A stretch of 34,302 bases of DNA from Actinomycetes bacterium (GCA_021826315.1 JAKAZZ010000026.1:1-34302); one strand, 5' to 3'; shown: positions 1 through 9,774, numbered from the stretch's first letter. A program made the numbers and translations. The notes: generated by a model not told the origin, from the sequence alone.

Positions 1-2
1 CA

Positions 3-272
3 GTTGGTCTGCAAGGGTGGTTTGCAGTGCTTCACACCATTGAAGACGATCAGCCCTCTTGGTGGAAGAGCTTCGCCCCCAATATTCCATTTCCTCAAGG
101 GTTAGCTGGACAACAACTAAAGAGTACCTCTCCCCTTGAGATAAGCGAGGATATTACTGGCTCGACGCCAAATTCAATTACCTTAACGGGTGGTGAAAAT
201 TCAAAGACCTTTACAGTAACGGCGAACTTTAGCGGAGCCACAATGTCTCTAACGAGTTTTTCGGTTAGCTAA
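3..272 (+). CDS. C-terminal end of an unrecognised protein (partial)
   Basis: An open frame runs from the left edge of the window to a TAA at 270-272, so the gene begins outside. About 89 residues are visible. The first third is rich in Trp and Phe, and the last third (TLTGGENSKTFTVTANFSG and onward) alternates Thr, Ser and hydrophobic residues as in a beta-sandwich or an exported or adhesin-like domain. A GTG at 27 could be an internal start, but the frame is open upstream of it. I do not recognise a family. Codon use looks ordinary. It could be the end of a secreted or pilin-like protein, but that is only inference from composition. Confidence 0.45.
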   Translation, partial: VGLQGWFAVLHTIEDDQPSWWKSFAPNIPFPQGLAGQQLKSTSPLEISEDITGSTPNSITLTGGENSKTFTVTANFSGATMSLTSFSVS

Positions 273-859
273 GGTTCGCATCTTAGTCAAGCGCCAAGGG
301 CGATGCGCCACTTCGTGACCCTACGACCTATCTATTCGCGTCACTTTCGGCCTGTCAGATCTATAGCTTGAGACCTAAAATGATCTAAGTCACGCAGTTA
401 CACCCGTATTTGACCGCTGACTAACGGAATTTGCAATCTTTGGTCATCCGAATTTGACGGTAACAAAGGTGTCGAACAAGGGTTGCCCACGGTGCCACGA
501 CGAACACAACTAACGAGAGTCGAGCTCGCTACTACTCAAAAGTGATTGTTTTGCAACCGTCGCCTATCTCTAGATGCTAATAAAACCGACCCAACCCGCC
601 AAGTCCCTTAGAATCCTCGGACTTTAGTTTTCCTAGTCCTCTCATTAGTCGACCTCCTAATCGATAAGCCCCATAGATATTCGACCCTCTCCGTATTCAG
701 CCCTCTCCGAATTCAGTTGAGCGTGAAAAGCTATAGTCGCAAGGGTTTGAAGGCGCCGAGAGCTTCATCGCGCCAATTAAATCGACTTCGTCAAACCGCT
801 CGCACGCAGTGTGTGGGCCCCGCAATTGACCGCTGAGAAGGAAACGACTCGATAGAGGA
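273..859. other. Intergenic stretch without a credible gene
   Basis: No frame in this stretch has convincing coding character or a ribosome binding site. The only visible structure is a two-copy 16-bp tandem repeat at 685-716 (CCCTCTCCGTATTCAG, then the same with one T-to-A change). It lies downstream of the minus-strand membrane protein gene that ends at 860. Confidence 0.5.
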
Positions 860-2398
860 TTAGCCAAGGCCGCCGCCGCCTGGGGCACCACTAGCACCTC
901 CACCAGCACCTCCAGCACCTCCACCAGGTGGGAAGCCTCCTGGAAGCTGCCCTCCTTGACCAGCAAAAGCTCTCGATCCTGCCCCTCCGGCGAATGGCCC
1001 TCTAGGGACGCCACCACCAAGGCCATGGTTCGAACCTCCCGTCAAGTGATAGAAGGAGACGAACGCCAAGGCCATAACCGCTACGGTAACTAGAGTCGCC
1101 GCTACCTTAGGCGCCTTGGCCAACAAAAACGCGCCCAGGAGAGCCACAAAAGAGATCGCCGGTACGTAGAAGCGCACCACGTGCACCGATGCGCCAGCCT
1201 GGTTTACAGTCCAGTTATAGGCCAGATACACGAGCCAAAACCCAAACCAAGCTGCCGAAAGCGACATAACAACAGCTAGGTCGCGCCCTATCGTCACCTT
1301 CAACTCCTCGTTTGAGACTTTACGTCGATTAAGGTAACGACTCACTACATACCCAATTGCGATAAGTGCTAGCAACGAAGCTGGTAATGCAACTATTACC
1401 TGAGGAACTACTGAAGTAAGATTCGGCCAAATCGAAGATAGCGAGAAGGTGATCACCCCGGACGAATAGCCGGTGGAGGTAAATGCACCATATGCCCACT
1501 TATCGAAGAGAGCGATTCCAGCCATCGCAACGAATACGAGTCCGTACCAAGATACGAGGGTAGACCTTTCGATCTGTGACCTCTTGGCAAATACCATAAC
1601 GACGACTAATGCGACTAAAAGGGCCACGAGATCGGTGTAACGGGCAAAGGTAGCCATCGAAAGTGCCAGAAATCCAAGTCCTCCTACCGCAAGTCGGACC
1701 CTTTGCCTCCTTTCTTTGGCAAGAAATACCCAAAGAATAAGGCCAACACCGGTAGCGACTAAAGATGCATCGGTGAAGGTCTCCATCGTGGAGCGCCAAG
1801 CAAAGGTGATAGAAAGGCCTGAAAAAAGATAGAGAGCAACCGCATAAAGGCCACCTCGCCTGCCTAACCATCTGCTAGCTGAAATGTAAAGGGCAAATGC
1901 AGCCAGCCCTCCGTAAAACAGTGGCGCAAAGTTGAGTAGTCCTATCATATAAAAGGGAGTAGCTAAAAGGACATATCCGTAGTTCTTTTCGGTCATGTAG
2001 TAACCAGTTGCCATCTTGTGCCACTGGAGCATCCCAGAACTTCCCCCACCTCCAATGGAGTGACCAGAGAAGAGCCCCCCAGGTCCTCCGCCTCCTCTAA
2101 GAGCTGGCCCGCCGTGAAGAACGGATGAAGGAAGTACTCCAGAGGAGGTAAGAGAGTTCACGAAGGTAGAAAATTGGGTAGCGTTTAGTCGAATGTGGCC
2201 AGAGGCGAGTGCTGCAATCGCCGCCTTGTATGAATAGTCATCGGGCTCAAGATACTTATGTGTTGTCAAAAGGACAAATATCGAAAATATTGCAAAGAGT
2301 GCCACGGCCAATAACGGCTCTTTGGATATCTTCTTACTCCTCGCAGAGGTGATTATTTCGCTCAAGGTGGTTGCCATGTGACCATTATCACGACGCAT
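860..2398 (-). CDS. Polytopic membrane protein, GT-C glycosyltransferase-like, with Gly-rich tail
   Basis: A 512-residue integral membrane protein with roughly ten hydrophobic segments between residues 28 and about 455. The first segment (about 28-47) is followed by EPDDYSY, an acidic pair in the first outer loop of the kind that marks GT-C enzymes (PMT/ArnT-like transferases using polyprenyl-phosphate sugars). Two parts are odd. The first outer loop is swollen with Gly (about residues 95-122). After the last membrane segment a tail of about 55 residues is almost all Gly, Pro and Ala. The start could be the ATG at 2396-2398 or a second ATG seven codons in (2375-2377); neither has a strong Shine-Dalgarno. 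There is no co-directional neighbour. Assignment to GT-C is by topology and the acidic motif, so the substrate is unknown. Confidence 0.7.
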   Translation of the reverse strand: MRRDNGHMATTLSEIITSARSKKISKEPLLAVALFAIFSIFVLLTTHKYLEPDDYSYKAAIAALASGHIRLNATQFSTFVNSLTSSGVLPSSVLHGGPALRGGGGPGGLFSGHSIGGGGSSGMLQWHKMATGYYMTEKNYGYVLLATPFYMIGLLNFAPLFYGGLAAFALYISASRWLGRRGGLYAVALYLFSGLSITFAWRSTMETFTDASLVATGVGLILWVFLAKERRQRVRLAVGGLGFLALSMATFARYTDLVALLVALVVVMVFAKRSQIERSTLVSWYGLVFVAMAGIALFDKWAYGAFTSTGYSSGVITFSLSSIWPNLTSVVPQVIVALPASLLALIAIGYVVSRYLNRRKVSNEELKVTIGRDLAVVMSLSAAWFGFWLVYLAYNWTVNQAGASVHVVRFYVPAISFVALLGAFLLAKAPKVAATLVTVAVMALAFVSFYHLTGGSNHGLGGGVPRGPFAGGAGSRAFAGQGGQLPGGFPPGGGAGGAGGGASGAPGGGGLG

Positions 2399-3238
2399 TC
2401 TTGGAATTGATTGAAAACTTTCCTTGACTACATTGAGCTAAATCTAGGGTGCTAGCCAAAGGCCTTGGCTCAAATAAGGAAAGAGGCACCAATAAAACCA
2501 TGTGCCAAATTGCAGTTCGCCCACCCCTCAACAATTAACTAGATGAAAGCCAGCATTTACCTCGTTAAATCTCGAATGCGAACTTAGGATAGATCGAACT
2601 CAACACTCTCGTCAACTGATTTGCTTCACCCACCAAAGATCGCAATCGCTTAGTGGGCATCAAACTCGCCAAGAAAAACGCCACCAAAAAAACAAGCGCA
2701 CTAAAAACAAGCGCTTCAAAGATATGAGCCTCATTTTCGTTGCCACAAGTTCATCGTCGCAGCTTTAGGCCAAAGATAAGACCGCAGCAGCGACGTGATG
2801 AGATAGCTCAGGTGTTAGCAATTGTTGAAGTTGGACACGTAGGCAAATCTAGATTGACGCACCAAAAGCTCGGCACTTGCCACCTTTGAGAGATAAAGAA
2901 CCACCAGAGGAGACTACGAGACCCTATTCGCCTTCGGACAATGCAATGGTTTAGGGAAATCTTTTCGGTCCACTTGTCAAAGCGTATTTACAGAGAGATC
3001 CGAAGCCCTCTGATTCAACCATCTACAGAAGTAACAGCTACCCCTAGTGCGGTTATCAGCCTGAGTGCGAAATGGACGCTTTGACGGATCCAAAAACAAA
3101 ACGGACCGCTAGTAGAGATGAGCGCCCCTCTTAAAGCGTAAAGAGCAATCGAATCGCAATCTTCGAGTGTGGCTTATGATGGCCGTCAACGCCCTTGTTA
3201 GCTGGGATCGACCTATAACAATAAATTGACGAAGGGCT
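2399..3238. other. 840-bp stretch without a gene
   Basis: No credible coding frame on either strand. The sequence is Lys/Asn-codon rich and interrupted by stops everywhere. A 16-bp word at 3113-3128 (TAGAGATGAGCGCCCC) recurs at 18262-18277 inside the integrated element. Nothing else stands out. Confidence 0.5.
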
Positions 3239-4147
3239 TCAGTAGCCCTCTTCTGAAGTTGTTCCATCTTCAATCGAACTTCTAATTGCTCCCTCAAGAC
3301 TTACGACTCTTTCCGTCAGTTCGTTGAGGGTCAGTCGAATTAGGTGGAGCTCCTCAAGCATGGTATTTGATTGCACGCTAGAGTTCTCAAGGTCACTTTT
3401 ACGAGACTCGCTGGCATTTGAAGACCGACCAGATGAACCCCTTGCATCGTTCAAACTTTGAGCTTCAGTCGAAGGTTCGCTCGAGATCGTCATAAAATTT
3501 GCTGCCACTGTAGCAGTGACGGTTGCAATCGTAACAATTCCAACCAGCATCGCTGCGACAGCTGCGATACGACCGATCAAAGTTATCGTCGTAAAGTCGC
3601 CGTAACCAACCGTAGTTGCGGTCACTATCGACCACCAAAGTGCATCGCCCACCGTCTTTATGGTTGCGCCTCGAGCATCTCGCTCGAAGAGGTATGCAAC
3701 TATCGCGATGTTCACCAAGAGAACAAAGGCGACGAGCACCAGATGCTTTAGTTCACCACGTCTAAAGATACTTCGAAAAACTCTTACACTCGTTACGACT
3801 CTCAGGGGCGGAACGAAGATGACCACAATCTCAAACCACGTTTGCGAAAGATACTTACTCCTATCGCTTGCATGGACAAATCGGTTCAAAAAGTCGACGG
3901 CGTAGATGATGGAGATTACAATCCTTGCTGCTAAGGCGGCTATTCGAGCCGTGCCATGGTAGTGCCAAATTGGTACGACAACAAGCCAAATCGTGGCGAG
4001 AGCAAGGCTATCCAACCATGAGTCGATAAGCTTTCGATGCGACCTAAACCGGCTCACAAGTAAGTTGCTTACTCCCACGACTTGACGCTCACTTTCTCCA
4101 TCGGTTCTAAATAACTGGCTCCATGCCCCAAATCTAAACCCGGCCAT
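3239..4147 (-). CDS. Voltage-gated-type potassium channel with C-terminal coiled coil
   Basis: A 302-residue ion-transport-family channel. Several hydrophobic segments lie between residues 48 and 152, with an Arg-bearing S4-like segment at about 115-131 (R116, R122, R125, R129, R130). A pore helix follows, then the selectivity filter TTVGYGD at 178-184, which is the K+ signature, and a last inner helix at about 193-217. The cytoplasmic tail is Ser-rich, then forms a heptad-like Leu/Ile pattern at about 255-292, probably a coiled coil for tetramer assembly. Function: K+ flux and membrane-potential control in the inner membrane. The ATG at 4145-4147 is the only sensible start. It stands alone, with no RCK/TrkA-N domain and no linked gene. 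Family assignment is firm; voltage dependence is inferred from the Arg spacing. Confidence 0.9.
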   Translation of the reverse strand: MAGFRFGAWSQLFRTDGESERQVVGVSNLLVSRFRSHRKLIDSWLDSLALATIWLVVVPIWHYHGTARIAALAARIVISIIYAVDFLNRFVHASDRSKYLSQTWFEIVVIFVPPLRVVTSVRVFRSIFRRGELKHLVLVAFVLLVNIAIVAYLFERDARGATIKTVGDALWWSIVTATTVGYGDFTTITLIGRIAAVAAMLVGIVTIATVTATVAANFMTISSEPSTEAQSLNDARGSSGRSSNASESRKSDLENSSVQSNTMLEELHLIRLTLNELTERVVSLEGAIRSSIEDGTTSEEGY

Positions 4148-5470
4148 AACGCTTCAAGGATGCGACCATGCAGAGGCGATTCGACATCAAAGGCGAAGAC
4201 GGAGCAAATCTTTGAACTCCTTCTAACTCCTTCTACCTCTGAATCGTCGATCCTCGGCTAGGCTCTTAGTCCACTTTCAAATCTATGACAGCCATAGGGA
4301 TTCACAGCCATTCGAACTCGACGTCACACGCCGTCGCGTAAGTTCAAATGGTTCGTCGACGTGCTACGAATAGTTCAATAGTTGCGATCGTGAATAACTT
4401 TGGACTTCCTTTATTTTCGGCAATTCAAAGAGGTCTAGCGAACCATCCCAAATAATCCGAGCGCGTTCGAATTAATTGTCAATACGAGCAAAGATCAGAA
4501 AAATATTTACATTGAAAAACCGCGACCATTGAAAAACATCTTTCAAATATCGTTGCATTATTTCAAATGGGGATAACCACAATCAGCAACCTCCAAGGCT
4601 GAATCTCTATGGAAGTCGAACCTTAGAATCAGACAATCTGCAACTGCTATGGTGAGGGATGCGCAAGGATAATGTGTCAAAAAGGACTAGATGATATGGG
4701 TCCATTGGCTAAAAGCAACCACCAAGAGAGCGCTAAAGAGCGCCACTTGGATTATCAAAGGATTTCTTCGCATCTTGGCGCGGTTCTTCAGCAACATCGC
4801 CAGCATCCCAATTGCAATAAAGACCATTATTGGCGGTGTCACTGTCATACTTCAATCACACTACCACAGCAAAAGTCAACTGGCAAGTAAGGCTACTATG
4901 ACAAACGTAGTTGTAAATTTACAAAAGTATAACCTTAAGCATGATCCTGTTCCAAACAAATCCTAAGACCGTATTTAGAGGTAGTTGTTATCGTCTTGAA
5001 GTAAGGCGATCACGAGAAGTAAGGGATAAAGCTTGCTGTAGCGGTAAATCAATTATTCCCCATCTACCTCGTTATCCCCAATAATCACCTTCTATCTGCT
5101 TCCACTTTCAGCGTCTTTCCAAAAGCCGCGGAATCCTCTGCAGAAGGTACATAGAGCCACGCCGAAGTTAGAGATTCACCAATATTTAAATACCTCTGGC
5201 AGTAGCAAATACTTGAAGGATGTCTTTCTGAACAATAGCACCGCCACTTAACAGCCGGCTTCGATCTCAGCACTCGCTCGAACAGCAGTTGGAAAGCTTT
5301 CTACGGTTCCAGGAGGACTAAGTACGCATACGTTTTGACTACTACCCCCCAACTCTAAGTTGGACAAATCCAGGCTGGACTTCCTTGAAATCGATGAAAA
5401 AACAGAAGTCAAATTTTGATAGAAGCTCCACCGAAACGATCGATACTTAGACTTAGACCTCAGATCACCC
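4148..5470. other. 1.3-kb stretch without a supportable gene
   Basis: Only short frames occur here. The longest on the plus strand (4691-4966, 91 codons) has a few hydrophobic residues but no ribosome binding site, no family resemblance and an overlapping open frame of similar length, so I do not call it. The stretch is A+T-rich around 4490-4570. It begins an accessory zone that runs to 15440. Confidence 0.5.
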
Positions 5471-5905
5471 GTGCACTCCAATGATATTTTACTACTAGCG
5501 AAATATCGCTATCCCGTCTCCAACACTCTTGGATTAGTTCCAGGTTCCATAAGTAAAGCATTTGGCTTTTGCAAAGAGTTAGATGGGCAACGGGACCGAG
5601 CCTATCAAGCATGGCATCGTTGCCCTCCTTGGCGGGTCGTTGGAGCATTCCTACTGGTTACCTATCCCGGCGCATTCCAACAGATTGTTCCTTACTTAAT
5701 CATCGCGGCAGTAACCATAATGGCATTTCAACCACGAATTTCGAAAGCACTTACGAAACGGAGCGAAAGTAACTTTACATCAGGACTTCTCTACGGTGGT
5801 ATATTTCTAACCGCAATCTATGGCGGATTCTTTGGCACTCTTCCATTACAGCCTGGCCGACCATACCAGTTTCAAAGAAATGGCTGCAAAGTGATCGAAC
5901 AGTAA
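5471..5905 (+). pseudogene. Decayed TauE/SafE (TSUP)-family permease remnant
   Basis: The frame encodes pieces that fit the sulfite exporter TauE/SafE family. There is SNTLGLVPGSISKAFGF (about residues 17-33), the loop after the first helices. Next comes VVGAFLLVTYPGAFQQIVPYLIIAA (about 57-80; helix 3 and the following loop). Then FQPRISKAL and SGLLYGGIFLTAIYGGFFG (about 104-122). The family is normally about 250 residues with a Gly-rich N-terminal helix, and that helix is missing. Between 5599 and 5640 the expected helix reads in another frame (IVALLGGSL), so two compensating indels are likely. After residue 122 the similarity stops. It is a fragment of roughly 120 residues that cannot fold into the full transporter. 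No ribosome binding site is visible. Confidence 0.65.
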
Positions 5906-6462
5906 TGCCGAAAAAAGCCGTCCTAGAAAGAGTGGTCGCGGCAATGACCAAAATTAGCCGCTACCCACAACCTGTCGACCCACAGAGTCCCACTAAACCC
6001 TATCAACAGCGGCAACAAACCACAAAGCATCCAACGATCGGACCGACGAAACGAAAAATGCTCAAGCACAAATTGCGCCAACCCTTCAATCAGTTGGACT
6101 TTTATCGAAATTTGCTAACACAACTTTGAATGTTCTCGGAGCACAAGGAAGAAAACGTATAGACCTTTAATTAGAGAATCGATAAAGTATATATCGCTTA
6201 TTAAGCTTCAAAAGAGGATACAAAAGGTTCAAAAGTCACCACCGATGAAACCGCTGGACCTTTAAATGCGTGACAATTTCAACACCAATGGCATTTATTC
6301 CAATCGCCATCTTTACCTAGTCCGCTCATTTTCGTGAGGCATTCAAATTGATTCGCAAACCCGTCTTGCAATAATTTGCTATTCGGGCACTTATCTCAGA
6401 GCAGCTGGAAAAATCAAGATCGAAATTGTATAAGTGGCAACAACAACAAAATAAAGTTACCT
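5906..6462. other. Intergenic stretch without a gene
   Basis: One 74-codon frame (5905-6129) directly follows the permease remnant but does not resemble the missing permease C-terminus, and its composition (Gln, Pro, Thr, Lys) is typical of non-coding sequence. Nothing else is seen before the octamer array that starts at 6463. Confidence 0.45.
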
Positions 6463-6590
6463 CCGATAAGCCGATAAGCCGATAAGCCGATAAGCCGATA
6501 AGCCGATAAGCCGATAAGCCGATAAGCCGATAAGCCGATAAGCCGATAAGCCGATAAGCCGATAAGCCGATAAGCCGATAAGCCGATAAG
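6463..6590. repeat. Perfect tandem array, 16 copies of the octamer CCGATAAG
   Basis: From 6463 to 6590 the sequence is exactly sixteen head-to-tail copies of CCGATAAG (128 bp) with no substitutions. It lies 136 bp beyond the stop codon of the minus-strand ATPase gene. The unit length is not a multiple of three, so on the minus strand each three copies encode an eight-residue period (LSAYRLIG) inside a 77-codon frame at 6414-6647. That frame has no recognisable flanking domain. The perfect identity implies recent expansion by slipped-strand replication. Confidence 0.97.
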
Positions 6591-6726
6591 GGAAAATACA
6601 GCTATACCACTTGGGGTTCGGATGCAGGCTGAATTTATTGGTCGCAACTAAAGCAAGCTGGCGAGGCTAATCTGTAAGCGTTCGTGATGGGCATAATGAC
6701 TACGAAAGCCGAATGAATATAACTTG

Positions 6727-7974
6727 TCAAGCCTGCCAAAGAATATCCATCGGAACTGCGGAAATGCGATCACCAAAAAAAGCAGAATTGACGCCTGTAT
6801 GAAGTATGAACCCTGCAACGAACCTACTGCCGAGTTTTGCACGGAGATAATTAAGGCCCTTTGTATCCGTCGCTTTAGGGTTAGAACTGGATTTAACTTC
6901 GACGCCAACTACCCGTCCGTCAGGCGTTTCAAGCACAAGGTCGACCTCACCTACGTTTCGATCTCTGAAGTGAAATAACGAAACTGTCTCATTACACCAT
7001 GTCAGTTGTCGCCTAATTTCGCCGGCAACAAAAGTTTCCAGTAAACCGCCAGCCAAATTCGGATTGGCATCAAACGATGCGCCCATAGCGGAAACATTCA
7101 TAAGTCGCGCAGCCAAGCCAGTGTCAAGTAATGAAACTTTTGGACGAGATACGACACGTTTTGTTAGGTTAGTTGTCCACGCCGGTATCTTCTGGGTTAG
7201 ATAAAGGGTCTGTAGCAGCTCGAGATAGGGAGCCAAGGTTCGCTCTGGAATATTAGCGTCACGCGCCAAGTCCGCAATATTCAATTCACCGCTACTTCTT
7301 GCAGCCAACATTTTCAGAATCATTGGAAGATCAGTGATACGTTGAAGCTTAGAGATATCCTCAGCTTCCCTTCGCAGTATGGCGTTGGCGTAGTTATCAA
7401 ACCAAAGGTCACGACGTCTCCCCGGAGCGCGATCCAAGACTTCGGGATATCCACCTGCAACAGCTAACTTGAGATAGTCGTTTCGGCTCATTTCGCTTGT
7501 ATGATCCATAAACCTTTCACTCGCCAAAGCCCGATCGATGAATCTCTCCGTACGCCCGATGAGCTCGCCTTGGCTTAGTCCAAATAATTCAATACTCTCC
7601 GTCCTGCCGGCAAGGCTATCTTCGATGGTGGGAAGTCTGAGGAGATCAGCCGATCCGGTTAAAAGAAACCTCCCTGGTCTGTTGTCGGTATCGACGACGA
7701 ACTTTAGAGCTAATACTAACTCAGGAACACGTTGTACTTCATCAATAGCCAAAATACGCTCTGGATCCGAATTCAGGAATCCAACTGGGTCCTCGCGGGC
7801 GCCACTCGCCGCAACTGGATCGTCAAATGAAACTAACCGGCCGCCCATAGAGTCGACGATCTCTCTTACGAGTGTCGTTTTCCCCACTTGCCTAGCGCCC
7901 TGAATCACGACTACTCTGGTATCACCAAGAGCCTCTAAAACCCGCCTTTTAGCATTTCTTGCGATTCGCGCCAT
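6727..7974 (-). CDS. AAA+ ATPase with DUF4143 / nuclease-fold C-terminal domain
   Basis: A 415-residue protein of the AAA_14-DUF4143 family. Walker A is GARQVGKT at residues 26-33, Walker B is LAIDEVQ at about 75-81, and a sensor-like LLTGSADLL lies near 102-110. The middle holds a winged-helix-like segment. The C-terminal DUF4143 part ends in GEVDLVLE and VVGVEVKSS (about residues 335-365), the D...ExK pattern of a PD-(D/E)XK fold. Length is normal and the frame is intact. The family is common in genomes rich in mobile DNA; its biochemical role is not established. The ATG at 7972-7974 is 18 bp from a four-copy 22-bp repeat that probably overlaps its promoter. No linked partner gene is present. 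Confidence 0.88.
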   Translation of the reverse strand: MARIARNAKRRVLEALGDTRVVVIQGARQVGKTTLVREIVDSMGGRLVSFDDPVAASGAREDPVGFLNSDPERILAIDEVQRVPELVLALKFVVDTDNRPGRFLLTGSADLLRLPTIEDSLAGRTESIELFGLSQGELIGRTERFIDRALASERFMDHTSEMSRNDYLKLAVAGGYPEVLDRAPGRRRDLWFDNYANAILRREAEDISKLQRITDLPMILKMLAARSSGELNIADLARDANIPERTLAPYLELLQTLYLTQKIPAWTTNLTKRVVSRPKVSLLDTGLAARLMNVSAMGASFDANPNLAGGLLETFVAGEIRRQLTWCNETVSLFHFRDRNVGEVDLVLETPDGRVVGVEVKSSSNPKATDTKGLNYLRAKLGSRFVAGFILHTGVNSAFFGDRISAVPMDILWQA

Positions 7975-7992
7975 GACTCCATATTACTAAAT

Positions 7993-8087
7993 CTTCGCCG
8001 ATTCGCTGTACTTTCTTCGCCGATTCGCTGAACCTACTTCGCCGATTCGCTGTACTTTCTTCGCCGATTCGCTGTACTTTCTTCGCC
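7993..8087. repeat. 22-bp direct repeats (4.3 copies) upstream of the ATPase gene
   Basis: Units start at 7993, 8015, 8037 and 8059, with a partial fifth at 8081-8087. The core CTTCGCCGATTCGCTG is identical in all four. Units 1, 3 and 4 are fully identical, and unit 2 differs only in its last six bases. They sit between 18 and 113 bp upstream of the start codon of the minus-strand ATPase gene, where a promoter and operator are expected. A 22-bp period is close to two helical turns, so bound proteins would lie on one face of the DNA. Regulation of the ATPase is inference. Confidence 0.93.
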
Positions 8088-9486
8088 AGTAATCCGCCTC
8101 GGTGGCGTCGAAGACCCTACGATAAAATGCTCCTTTGCGACGATGTCAAAAGCGCCTAGGTGAGCGCGCTATAGGAGGAATAAATAGATAGTTGGTCCAT
8201 TATCTGTTACCACAAGTCGAGGGCTCCATAGTTTCTAACGAATGGCCGTAAAACAGAGATCCTCTGCGCCACTTGTTGACCCTGTGAGAAATTTGTGAAG
8301 ACTTAGCATCTCTTTGAAGCTGGAAGGGGGTTACCTACGACTGTGGAAAGTCAAGATGTGTGAACAGAATAATTAAAGTACAAGTGATCGCCACCATTTC
8401 CCTGGTGATACCGCATTTTCTAGAAAATCGTTGAGAACACGAAGTCCATATGCTCCATCATAGAAAAACCACTGACCCGCACTCGAATTCAACAACAGCG
8501 CCTCCGAAGTTCACTATATTCAGCTCCAAATCAAGCCCTCATCGGTCAATCGCTCTCCCAAAAATTTTCAGGTACGTATACGGGAAAGTTAGGCGAGTAG
8601 TAAGGCGTGGCTCTTTCCGGAATAACCGTTTTGCTTGTTTCGGGCCACTTCAACCCTGCAGCAAGCGCCTGTGTAATTTAGACCCTGCCACAATACGACT
8701 TACGGTTACTCTGGGCGCACGAACGCCCGATACTCTGAGCTCACACGTAGGTTTCGGGAAATCTATTTAGCCGAAGGCCAAAGAAGGAAATCGGTCTAAA
8801 TCGCCTCGCCGTCAATTCCTCAGGAGCGCTATTTTGGTCTTCGAGGTACTTCTCGTCATTGATCAGCGTAATCAGGTATAAACGCGATTCATAAAAAACT
8901 AATGAATCTATAAAGATTGGAAGGTCGGCCTTTTTGGATTTCAATTACGGAAACCACTTAGCGGCGATGAACTTAGTCGCATTGAAAACGGTGTGAAAAT
9001 AAAAGTGTTTCCGCTGATTGATCCATTATGCGCATGTACAAATCTTGCTTTCACGCAATAGTGAATCTCATCAGCTTCACCCGAATCTTCACTAGAACTC
9101 GCCATCTTTGCCTTTCGAGCGCCACACACCTACGTTACTTTGCTGGTCTCAAGGGCATCCTACTCTTCTACTGTCGGCTCAGTGGATCGGCCTTTAAATA
9201 TCTACAAGCTTGACTTACATCGCTTTTGAGTAGGGTCCCTTTTGAATACGCGGTCAAAGAGTCCACGACTCTTTGAATCATTGAGATTCAATAGAAAGCT
9301 CTGGATAGACCTTTGATTCAAGGACATCGAGCACTGATCGTGCGAAGGTTCACTCTTTGTAACCGGCGCTTCATGGAATAAACCACACGTAGCAAACAAT
9401 AAATCGCGACTCTTGAGATTATTCAATGCGCATACATTCAGTATTTCAGCAATACGCCAAAAATCAATTACTGATAATTTTGAGTT
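8088..9486. other. 1.4-kb stretch without a supportable gene
   Basis: Several frames of 60-106 codons occur but all overlap one another on opposite strands. They have no ribosome binding sites and show the Ser/Arg/Pro-rich composition of shadow frames. A 157-codon minus-strand frame (9202-9675) overlaps the start of the AbrB-like gene and is rejected. A short plus-strand frame around 8945-9060 (PLSGDELSRIENGVKIKVF) looks protein-like but is under 40 codons and has no start. Confidence 0.45.
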
Positions 9487-9774
9487 GTGAGTAAGTCTTC
9501 TACCTTCGTAACCGTTCAAGCTCGAGGTCTTAGTGCGATTCCTTCCGCCATTAGGCGTCACTTCGGATTGGACAAACCCGGTGCCCAAGTGGAGGTATTC
9601 GAGCGAGATGGCGAAATTGTACTTCGACCGCACGTTGCAGTTCCTATAGATCAAGCGTGGTTTTGGACTGAGCAATGGCAGAAGATGGAGTTCGAAGCGG
9701 ACGAAACTATTGCTGGTGGCCGCGTAGCAAAAACCGATAACGTTAATGATTTTCTAGACGAACTCGACTCATGA
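9487..9774 (+). CDS. AbrB/MazE-type antitoxin
   Basis: A 95-residue protein with an N-terminal SpoVT/AbrB swapped-hairpin domain. VTVQARGLSAIPSAIRRHFGLDKPG (about residues 8-32) is the usual strand-loop-helix that binds DNA, followed by EVFERDGEIVLRP. The acidic C-terminal half (FEADETIAG, VNDFLDELDS) would wrap the toxin. It starts with GTG at 9487. No clear Shine-Dalgarno is seen, so a few codons of uncertainty remain. Its stop codon overlaps the start of the next gene by four bases (ATGA), which indicates translational coupling. As in related modules it probably represses its own promoter. The pairing with the toxin is inferred from the overlap and the domain types. Confidence 0.82.
   Translation: MSKSSTFVTVQARGLSAIPSAIRRHFGLDKPGAQVEVFERDGEIVLRPHVAVPIDQAWFWTEQWQKMEFEADETIAGGRVAKTDNVNDFLDELDS

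Noticed and set aside
4691-4966. 91-codon plus-strand frame with some hydrophobic residues
   Set aside because: No ribosome binding site, an overlapping open frame of similar length and no recognisable motif.
6414-6647. 77-codon minus-strand frame through the octamer array as a repeat protein
   Set aside because: The repeat alone keeps the frame open; the flanks are short and show no domain, so it is listed only as a repeat.
6463-8087. CRISPR array suggested by repeats around the ATPase gene
   Set aside because: Both arrays are contiguous tandem repeats without spacers, and no cas gene is present.
9202-9675. 157-codon minus-strand frame overlapping the AbrB-like gene
   Set aside because: It is antisense to the better-supported antitoxin start, has Ser/Arg/Asn-rich composition, no ribosome binding site and no family features.
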